NCBI GenBank assembly: GCA_947628265.1
Contig: CANQZF010000066.1
Location: forward strand, 1-8,344
Source of the DNA: an uncultured Oscillospiraceae bacterium
GTDB lineage: Bacteria; Bacillota; Clostridia; Oscillospirales; Oscillospiraceae
Direction of reading: 5' to 3'
Length of the DNA: 8,344 nt
Position 1 is the first letter of the stretch; every line of letters begins with the position of its first letter. Made by a program: the position numbers and the translations under genes. Under the pieces are notes generated by a model that saw nothing but the letters and a program-made list of their open reading frames with translations, was not told the origin of the DNA and ran no database searches. This document shows, in pieces, positions 1 through 4,607 of the stretch.

Positions 1-1416
1 CCCGCCGGAGAGGCCCTGACCGCCCTCACCGCAGCGGTAATCCCTGCCCTTTTCCCGGAGAACCGGGGTAAGGCCCGAACGCTCCACGGCAGAGTCCACC
101 GCCTCGTCCGGGAAATCCCGGAACATGGTGATATTCCGCCGCACCGTGTCGTCAAAGAGGAACACCGACTGGCCGATGAGGCTGGTGAGATCATAGAGAC
201 TGTCGGGGTCTATGTCCCGGAGCTCCTTTCCGTCCACGGTGAGGGAGCCCGTATACCCCGTTGAGGCCCCCATCAGGAGGTTTAGAAGCGTGGATTTGCC
301 GGAGCCCGAGGCCCCCACCAGGGCGTAACTCTTCCCGGCTTCCAGCCTCATGGAGAGGCCCTTCAAGACCGGCTTGTCCTCCTCGTAGCCGAAGGTGACG
401 TCCAGAAGCTCGATGCCGTCCCGTAAAACCGGCTCGATGGGCTCCCCGGAGCGGGAGGCGTTTTCCGCCACGATCTCCCCCAGCTTTTCCACGAGCCCCC
501 GGGCGGCCCTGAGTTTTGCCAGGTTCTGGGGCACGTTCTGGATGGCGTTCAGGAGATTTCCGATGAGGTTTACAAAGATGAGGACGGTCCCGGCGGTGAT
601 TTTTCCCCGGATGGCCAAAAACGCCCCGATAAAGAAGATGCCAAGCTGCATCACCACCGAGGAAACCTCCCCGAAGGACCGCAGAAGATAGAACCACCAG
701 CGCCGGCGGCTCCGGGCCAGCTCCAAAGCGCCGTTGGAGGTGTCGAACACGGCGGCGGTCTCCCGCTCGGCCTTGAAGCTCTTGATGACGGAAAAGCCGG
801 AGAGGAGATCCTTCACCGTCCCCACAAAGCTCTCGTTCCTGTCGCTGACGTCCCGCTCCCGCCTTGTAAGCCCGGGGGAGAAGAGAAGGGCGGAGGCGAC
901 GGGCAGAAGGCTCAGACCCACGGTGATGAGGGTCAAAAGCGGACTTCTCCGGAGCATCATCCAGAGCGTCCCCGCGACCCCGAAGGGAATGGGGATGAGA
1001 TAGAGGATCGTTTCCAGATAGTCGCTCTCCACCTTCTCCGCGTCCGAGGTCAGCACGGCCAGGTACCGGCCGGTATTCTCCCGGGAGAAGGCGCTGATGG
1101 ATTTATTGGAGATGTCCCGGTACCCCAGGGCCCTATACTGCGTCAGGGCGCGGCGGAAAAACCCGGTGGTGAGCCGGGAGTACGCGAGCTCCGCCGCAAA
1201 GAGCACGGCCAGAAAGAGGACCGTCGGCCACAGCACCCGCAAAAGCCCCGCAAGCTCCCCTGCGGCGATGACGTCCACCACCTCCCCCAGCACCCAGGAG
1301 ACAAAGAGCACGAGGAACTGCAGCGCGATTCCGAGGACAGCCGCCAGGAAAAATCGCGGCTTGTTTTTCTCAAACATCGCCCGGATATAGGGCCGGGCGG
1401 GATCAGGCTTTTTCAC
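1..1416 (-). CDS. ABC exporter half-transporter (fused permease and ATPase), C-terminus cut by window edge
   Basis: This is a type-IV (exporter-fold) ABC half-transporter that should work as a dimer in the cytoplasmic membrane and drive substrate export with ATP; the substrate is unknown. 472 residues are visible of the roughly 580 usual for the family. Residues 1-300 are the membrane domain, with hydrophobic stretches near 22-45, 62-80, 135-150, 160-180 and 250-285. The nucleotide-binding domain starts near 333: A-loop region FGYEE at 342, Walker A GASGSGKS at 368-375, Q-loop IGQSVFLFD at 414-422. The window ends on GLSGG, the start of the ABC signature, so Walker B, D-loop and H-loop lie outside. 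The GTG start (1414-1416) is chosen because GGAGG (1423-1427) sits 6 bases upstream; it overlaps the end of the regulator gene by 14 bases, implying co-transcription and translational coupling. Such exporters often come as heterodimeric pairs, so a second half-transporter may follow outside the window. Confidence 0.95.
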   Translation of the reverse strand, partial: MKKPDPARPYIRAMFEKNKPRFFLAAVLGIALQFLVLFVSWVLGEVVDVIAAGELAGLLRVLWPTVLFLAVLFAAELAYSRLTTGFFRRALTQYRALGYRDISNKSISAFSRENTGRYLAVLTSDAEKVESDYLETILYLIPIPFGVAGTLWMMLRRSPLLTLITVGLSLLPVASALLFSPGLTRRERDVSDRNESFVGTVKDLLSGFSVIKSFKAERETAAVFDTSNGALELARSRRRWWFYLLRSFGEVSSVVMQLGIFFIGAFLAIRGKITAGTVLIFVNLIGNLLNAIQNVPQNLAKLRAARGLVEKLGEIVAENASRSGEPIEPVLRDGIELLDVTFGYEEDKPVLKGLSMRLEAGKSYALVGASGSGKSTLLNLLMGASTGYTGSLTVDGKELRDIDPDSLYDLTSLIGQSVFLFDDTVRRNITMFRDFPDEAVDSAVERSGLTPVLREKGRDYRCGEGGQGLSGG

Positions 1417-2287
1417 GGTCTGCCTCCTTATAGTTCAGGGACTGCTCACGCAGGATGTTGGCGATGAGATAGGTGTGGTTTGCCTGCATGAGCCAGCGGG
1501 CAAAGAGCAAAAACGCCACCAGGCTCCCGTCGTCCATGAAGGCGTAGGCGTTTACCGGGCCCTCCGGCAGGGTGAACTCCTGTCGGACCATTTGGCCCAA
1601 CACACCGTTCAGGGCCTCCAACACACGCTCCGCCTCCTCCACGGAAAGCCCCGTATCCCTGGCTACCACCGACGGGACAAAATAGCTCTCCCCGCTGCGG
1701 CAGAAGTACCGCAGCGCCTCCAGCGTCCCGGGCATGGCCAGAACGGCAAAGAGCTCCCGGTATTTTTCGTCGTCCAGAAGGTACCTCTCATAGCCGCCCT
1801 CCGGCTCCGGAAAGACGCCCATAAAGGAGAAATCCTCCGCCCCCACGCCGAGAATGTAGCCGCTGTGCGTGCCAAAGACGGTGCGCATGAGAACGGCGTC
1901 CTGCTTCGGCATATCGAACTCACAGGTGTCGGGATAGTCGATTTTGATCCGGCTCACCAGGGATTCACTGACGCCATACAGGGCCGACTCCCACAAAAGC
2001 CGGGTAATGCGCGTGAGCCGCTCACTCTCCGGCAGAGAATGGAGCCATCCGAGGAAGGTCTCACTCATATCCCGCACCTCGCCCCCCTCCCGTCCGAATA
2101 GGGCATCCACTGTCACTCCCAGCTTGTCCGCGATGGCGGGCAGCAAGGACACGTCCGGCGCCCCGCCGTTTTCCCACTGGCTCACCGCCTGGGTGCTGAC
2201 ACCGATGGCCGCGCCCAGCTCCCTCTGGGTGAGCCCCCGGGCCTTTCTGAATTTTTATATCTGTTCTTCTAAAAGGCTTATATCCAT
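1403..2287 (-). pseudogene. XRE-family helix-turn-helix regulator broken by an in-frame TAA at codon 11
   Basis: Read from ATG 2287 (GGAGG at 2296-2300, 8 bases upstream), the frame gives MDISLLEEQI, then TAA (2255-2257), then KFRKARGLTQRELGAAIG and on without interruption for 283 more codons. Codons 9-65 form a typical XRE/Cro-CI helix-turn-helix (LTQRELGAAIGVSTQAVSQWENG), and this family very often reads QIYKLRK at the stop, so a Tyr codon changed to TAA is the simplest explanation. No ATG, GTG or TTG occurs in frame after the stop until GTG 2185, which lies inside the recognition helix; a 260-residue protein from there would lack half the DNA-binding domain and has no good ribosome binding site. 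Codons about 184-241 look like a second, winged-helix-type segment (LEALRYF...ARDTGLSVEEAERVLEALNG); the rest is unrecognised. The intact ancestor probably controlled itself and the downstream ABC exporter. Alternatives are stop readthrough or a sequencing error. The downstream frame shows no other damage, so any inactivation is recent. Confidence 0.82.
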
Positions 2288-2331
2288 AGCTCGTACCTCC
2301 GTAGTTTTCGTCCCTTGCAAGCGACGCTTTA

Positions 2332-2360
2332 ATCATACATCATTCAGCGCTTGAATTCAA
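2332..2360 (-). promoter_or_regulatory. Sigma-A promoter of the XRE regulator / ABC exporter operon, with a palindrome over the -35
   Basis: On the minus strand, -35 TTGAAT (2355-2360) and -10 TATGAT (2332-2337) are separated by exactly 17 bases. Transcription should start near 2325, giving a leader of about 38 bases before ATG 2287. The -35 lies inside the perfect palindrome TTGAATTCAA (2351-2360), and a second one, AAGCG-A-CGCTT (2319-2329), covers the expected start point. Either could be an operator for the XRE protein; that role is inference. Confidence 0.7.
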
Positions 2361-2411
2361 TGGGCGCGGATTTGTGAAAAATCAAGCAATACTTTATTTT
2401 CGGGCAAAAAA

Positions 2412-2527
2412 CGACCGACCGTTTTTCGTCCAGCGCATCCCCCAACCAACGCCGTAGGGGCCGCCTCTCTTGGCGGCCCTTACGCCGGTGTTCGTAGGTA
2501 TGGTGGTAAACGGAAAACGGTCGGCCG
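2412..2527. repeat. 116-base foldback (MITE-like) element with 18-base terminal inverted repeats and a central palindrome
   Basis: The ends are inverted copies: 2412-2429 matches the reverse complement of 2510-2527 at 16 of 18 positions. Almost concentric with them is a second inverted repeat, 2450-2465 against 2472-2487 (14 of 16, loop TCTCTT), whose outer part reads GCCGTAGGGGCCGCC. The two spacers between inner and outer arms are also partly complementary, so the whole stretch can fold into one long imperfect hairpin. No ORF with family resemblance lies inside and I found no convincing target-site duplication. It could be a non-autonomous transposable element or a genome-wide palindromic repeat of the REP kind. 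Confidence 0.6.
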
Positions 2528-2599
2528 AGGGCGGCACCCAAGGGCATTCCCTTCGGTCACCGACCCTACGGGACATCAAGCATTGATTGGGGCCCGGAT

Positions 2600-2703
2600 G
2601 AAAATTGAGGGACGGGTCGCCGGGGACGGCGACCCCTACGGCGTTATTAGAGGCGGGGGAAATCGAGGGATAAGGGCCGATGTGGTCATCGGCCCTTACG
2701 GCG
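2600..2703. repeat. Two tandem palindromic units ending in CCC(C/T)TACGGCG
   Basis: Two successive units share one plan: an AAAT(T/C)GAGGGA lead-in (at 2602 and 2659), then a GC-rich hairpin, then CCC(C/T)TACGGCG. Unit 1 has GGGTCGCC (2614-2621) pairing with GGCGACCC (2628-2635) over a 6-base loop. Unit 2 has a perfect 12-bp stem, TAAGGGCCGATG (2671-2682) with 2687-2698, and loop TGGT. The stems differ in sequence while the flanks agree, so pairing rather than primary sequence has been kept. The same tail occurs at 2477-2487 and, less exactly, at 2565-2571. Neither hairpin has a T-tract on either strand, so they are not intrinsic terminators. Confidence 0.6.
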
Positions 2704-2740
2704 AGTTGGAAAGGCGTCACGCAGCGTAGCGCCAGCGACA

Positions 2741-2884
2741 GCGGATATAGACGCTGGTCTGGCGATTACCACACGACAAGCACACGGTAGCGCGGAAATA
2801 TTCAGACGCAGCTGCCCCCGACAACCGCCCAGGCAGCGGCGCCCGAATTTATAATTCGGGCTTGCGCGGACGTAGACGCTTGTC
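2741..2884. repeat. Pair of imperfect direct repeats (2741-2759 and 2866-2884)
   Basis: The sequence GCGGATATAGACGCTGGTC at 2741-2759 recurs as GCGGACGTAGACGCTTGTC at 2866-2884 with 16 of 19 positions identical, 125 bases apart. The space between has no believable gene. The repeats may be the ends or internal modules of a degenerate repeat element; no function can be assigned from sequence. Confidence 0.4.
2841..2861. repeat. Perfect 9-bp inverted repeat with 3-base loop
   Basis: GCCCGAATT (2841-2849) and AATTCGGGC (2853-2861) are exact reverse complements around the loop TAT. No T-run follows on either strand, so it is not a standard terminator. It belongs to the palindrome-rich gene-free stretch. 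Confidence 0.55.
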
Positions 2885-2891
2885 AATTCGT

Positions 2892-2911
2892 CCATATCCG
2901 CGCGGATATGG
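2892..2911. repeat. Perfect 20-base palindrome
   Basis: The half-site CCATATCCGC (2892-2901) is followed directly by its reverse complement (2902-2911) with no loop. A loopless perfect palindrome looks more like a dimeric protein-binding site than an RNA hairpin, but no neighbouring promoter was seen for it to control. Confidence 0.55.
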
Positions 2912-3000
2912 TTCCACCCGTGTGTATCGTTTACCACTGCGGGAGCCGTACCGCCGGTATAACGTACACGCCAAAGGGTTTCAGAGTGCCCAAACGGGTT

Positions 3001-3102
3001 CCAAGGGGCTTCGCCCCTTGGCCGCTTTTCTCCCTTTGCTACTTTCCCATCTTTTGGCGGGACAAAAGATGGGAAAGTAGATCCCGCCGCCCAAAGGGCG
3101 GC
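3001..3102. repeat. Cluster of three perfect stem-loops, including an 18-bp stem
   Basis: Three exact hairpins follow each other. First, CCAAGGGGC (3001-3009) with 3013-3021, loop TTC. Second, an 18-bp perfect stem: 3039-3056 (CTACTTTCCCATCTTTTG) with 3063-3080, loop GCGGGA. Third, GCCGCCC (3086-3092) with GGGCGGC (3096-3102), loop AAA, followed on the plus strand by ATCCTTTT, which could give weak rightward termination. The second hairpin is far longer than an ordinary terminator stem and has no T-tract. Short reading frames cross the block in both directions but look like translated repeat sequence. From memory, similar blocks are scattered in Oscillospiraceae genomes; this was not verified. 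Confidence 0.6.
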
Positions 3103-3155
3103 ATCCTTTTAAAAACCCCCGGAGGGCACCCCTGTTTTCCTATACTTTTCAGGCA

Positions 3156-3189
3156 AAAATAAAAACTCCCGAACACCGTTGTTCGGGAG
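3156..3189 (-). terminator. Intrinsic terminator of the mini-LysR gene
   Basis: Read on the minus strand, CTCCCGAACA (3180-3189) and TGTTCGGGAG (3166-3175) form a perfect 10-bp stem with loop ACGG, followed immediately by TTTTTATTTTT. It begins about 50 bases after the TGA of the LysR-type gene, so that gene is a closed transcription unit that does not run on toward the XRE regulator. Confidence 0.9.
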
Positions 3190-3239
3190 GATTTTGACAC
3201 AGGGGTATCCCTTTTGTCCGTATTCGTTTTTTAAAGCGC

Positions 3240-3530
3240 TCAGGCCATGTCGCCCAGGGCGCGGCGCATGGTGGCAAAGCCCTGCCGGTACTCGTCCTCG
3301 GCGGTGACCACGCGGCGGGCGAAGGGCAGGAAGTACTGGCCGTAAGGGGTCAGCTCCACACGGCGGGTGGAGCGCTTGAACAGGGGGACGCCAAGCTCCT
3401 CCTCCAGCTCCTTGATGTGACGGGAGAGGGTGGGCTGAGAGAGAAAGAGCTGTTCGGACGCCAGGTTGAAATTCCTGACCTCTGAGAGAGCGATAAACTC
3501 CCGCATACTTTGTATCTTCACTTTATCCAT
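3240..3530 (-). CDS. LysR-type regulator consisting of the DNA-binding domain only
   Basis: The 96-residue product matches the N-terminus of LysR-type regulators and nothing else. Residues 6-64 are the winged helix-turn-helix with the family pattern FNLASEQLFLSQPTLSRHIK, then ELEEELGVPLFKRSTRRVELT. Residues 66-90 resemble the linker helix that normally dimerises, and the protein stops at ALGDMA. The effector-binding domain (about 200 residues) is absent: a normal TGA at 3240-3242 is followed within 50 bases by an intrinsic terminator, and no remnant lies between. I prefer ATG 3530 because LysR proteins begin a few residues before the first helix; TTG 3551 would add seven residues, and neither has a well-spaced ribosome binding site. 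It has its own promoter and is divergent from the deacetylase gene. It could be a functional DNA-binding or dominant-negative mini-regulator, or an old truncation that is still transcribed. Confidence 0.83.
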   Translation of the reverse strand: MDKVKIQSMREFIALSEVRNFNLASEQLFLSQPTLSRHIKELEEELGVPLFKRSTRRVELTPYGQYFLPFARRVVTAEDEYRQGFATMRRALGDMA

Positions 3531-3541
3531 CCCTTTTCTAA

Positions 3542-3568
3542 TGTCTACCAAAACCTATTGTCTACAAT
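3542..3568. promoter_or_regulatory. Candidate operator in the mini-LysR leader
   Basis: The perfect inverted repeat ATTGT-CT-ACAAT (3557-3568) lies just downstream of the predicted start of the LysR-type transcript. Its core TGTCTAC (3559-3565) is repeated in direct orientation at 3542-3548, 17 bases away. LysR-type proteins bind short interrupted palindromes (T-N11-A class) and usually repress themselves, so this is a reasonable autoregulatory site; binding is inferred only. Confidence 0.4.
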
Positions 3569-3586
3569 CCTCTTATTCCAGAAAAT

Positions 3587-3615
3587 AGTATAGCACATAT
3601 ACCATTTTTGTGCAA
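3587..3615 (-). promoter_or_regulatory. Near-consensus sigma-A promoter of the mini-LysR gene
   Basis: On the minus strand, -35 TTGCAC (3610-3615) and -10 TATACT (3587-3592) are 17 bases apart. Transcription should start near 3580, about 50 bases before ATG 3530. The quality of the promoter argues that the short gene is expressed. Confidence 0.8.
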
Positions 3616-3692
3616 TAACCAAAATATGATAATCGCCAAATAATTTGAAAAAAGTATTAATCTCCGGGGCTTTTTTGGCTTTTCAGGGCTTG

Positions 3693-3721
3693 TCATAATT
3701 GTCCAGCTCCCGCCATAGATT
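3693..3721 (+). promoter_or_regulatory. Possible sporulation sigma-E-like promoter before the deacetylase gene
   Basis: TCATAAT (3693-3699) and CATAGATT (3714-3721) resemble the sigma-E -35 (KMATATT) and -10 (CATACAMT) boxes with a spacer of 14, which fits. This would agree with the mother-cell expression known for Bacillus subtilis pdaB. Against it, the predicted start (near 3728) falls inside the ribosome binding site, leaving a leader of only about 11 bases. No good sigma-A promoter was found for this gene; TATGAT at 3625-3630 lacks a clear -35. Confidence 0.25.
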
Positions 3722-3738
3722 TTTCCGGGGTGATAAAA

Positions 3739-4530
3739 ATGATTATTAGGCTCAAAAGCATCCTTTCAAGCCTCACAAAAGCGCAAAAAAGGCACCTTGT
3801 ATTCGGGGCGGCGGCGCTCTGCCTGGCGCTGGCGCTCCTCCTGACGGCGGCGCCGGGGGCCATGAGCGCCGCAAACACAAAGCTCCTGCCCATTTACAGC
3901 GTGGAGCGGGACCAGAAGATGGTGGCCCTCAGCTTCGACGCGGCCTGGGGCAACGAGGACACCCAGACCCTCATCGACATTCTGGGCCGCTACGGCGTGA
4001 AGGTCACGTTTTTCGTGGTGGGCCAGTGGGTGGATAAGTACCCGGAGTCCGTGAAGGCCCTCTCGGACGCGGGGCACGAGGTGATGAACCACTCCAATGA
4101 CCACGCCCACTTCAATACGCTCTCCTCCGATGAGATCGTCCGCAACATCAATGCCTGCTCCGACAAGATCGAGGCCCTCACCGGCGTGCGGCCCACGCTC
4201 TTCCGGCCCCCCTACGGGGAGTACGACGACCACGTCATCGCCGCCGTGCGCTCCATGGGGGTGGAGCCCATCCAGTGGGACGTGGACTCCTTAGACTGGA
4301 AGGACCTCAGTGCCGGGGAGATCTATGAGCGCGTGACCAGCCGTGTGCGTCCGGGGTCCATTATCCTCTTTCACAACGCCGCCCTCCACACGCCGGAGGC
4401 GCTGGAGGACATCGTGAAATTTCTTATCTCCGAGGGCTACGCCATCGTCCCCATTTCCCAGCTCATCCTGACGGGGGAGTACACCATCGACCACACGGGC
4501 CGCCAATTCCCGGCCCGGTCCGAAGAATAA
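3739..4530 (+). CDS. Membrane-anchored polysaccharide deacetylase (CE4/NodB domain), PdaB-like
   Basis: The 263-residue protein has a short basic N-terminus, one hydrophobic segment at about 20-38 (signal anchor, or signal peptide with a possible cut after GAMSA), and a NodB-homology deacetylase domain from about 58 to 245. Motifs in order: FDAAWG (66-71) with catalytic Asp67; HSNDH (118-122) supplying two metal-binding His; RPPYG (156-160); WDVDSLDW (180-187); ILFHN (209-213) with His212. CE4 enzymes remove acetyl groups from peptidoglycan or other GlcNAc polymers outside the membrane. The usual second Asp of motif 1 (FDDG) is Ala here; as far as I recall, B. subtilis PdaB also departs there (FDISWG), and its length and single anchor agree, so a spore-envelope role is likely but inferred. 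ATG 3739 is preferred over GTG 3730 because GGGGTGAT (3727-3734) is a strong ribosome binding site for it. It is divergent from the mini-LysR gene. Confidence 0.9.
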   Translation: MIIRLKSILSSLTKAQKRHLVFGAAALCLALALLLTAAPGAMSAANTKLLPIYSVERDQKMVALSFDAAWGNEDTQTLIDILGRYGVKVTFFVVGQWVDKYPESVKALSDAGHEVMNHSNDHAHFNTLSSDEIVRNINACSDKIEALTGVRPTLFRPPYGEYDDHVIAAVRSMGVEPIQWDVDSLDWKDLSAGEIYERVTSRVRPGSIILFHNAALHTPEALEDIVKFLISEGYAIVPISQLILTGEYTIDHTGRQFPARSEE

Positions 4531-4544
4531 ATCTATTTTCTCCA

Positions 4545-4573
4545 TTGTCTCCGGGAGAGAAAGGAAGTATAAT
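4545..4573 (+). promoter_or_regulatory. Sigma-A promoter of tex
   Basis: -35 TTGTCT (4545-4550) and a perfect -10 TATAAT (4568-4573) lie 17 bases apart. The start should be near 4580, about 28 bases before ATG 4608. This gives tex transcription independent of the deacetylase gene, and rules out the in-frame TTG at 4545 as the start because it lies inside the -35 box. Confidence 0.8.
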
Positions 4574-4607
4574 AGCCTCAACGACACAAAAAAGGGACCG
4601 TGATGGA

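Larger units (their letters stand above)
2361..3155. other. Gene-free, palindrome-rich intergenic stretch
   Basis: Across about 800 bases no frame shows a recognisable protein, a credible ribosome binding site or a family motif. The short frames found here, such as minus-strand 2686-2937 and plus-strand 2862-3080 and 2908-3162, read through palindromes and look like translated repeats. The content is a foldback element, tandem hairpin units, direct repeats and several perfect palindromes, each listed separately. It separates two minus-strand units, the XRE/ABC operon and the terminated mini-LysR gene, and may be a preferred landing site for small repeat elements. Confidence 0.6.

Noticed and set aside
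2061..2336. A 91-codon minus-strand frame starting upstream of the XRE regulator, considered as a frameshift partner
   Set aside because: It lies in a different frame from the regulator through the whole helix-turn-helix and has no homology. The regulator frame is continuous apart from one TAA, so a substitution explains it better than a frameshift.
2686..2937. Short hypothetical genes in the intergenic stretch (also plus-strand 2862-3080 and 2908-3162)
   Set aside because: They cross palindromes and repeats, have no convincing ribosome binding sites and show no recognisable domain, so they look like translated repeat sequence.
3057..3087. An H-type pseudoknot between loop GCGGGA and TCCCGC next to the 18-bp stem
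   Set aside because: Only one base would span an 18-bp helix, which is geometrically impossible; the pairing can exist only as a competing alternative fold.
2412..3102. CRISPR array or tRNA-like element in the repeat region
   Set aside because: The repeats are not regularly spaced, are few and differ in stem sequence. No cloverleaf with a T-loop GGTTCRA and acceptor stem was found.
3552..3738. A classical LysR-effector-gene regulatory pair
   Set aside because: The divergent layout is typical, but the LysR protein lacks its effector domain, so ordinary ligand-responsive control of the deacetylase cannot be claimed.
4545..4607. Extension of tex to an upstream in-frame TTG
   Set aside because: The TTG lies inside the -35 box of a strong promoter whose start is near 4580, and Tex proteins begin close to the LKPWQV motif.
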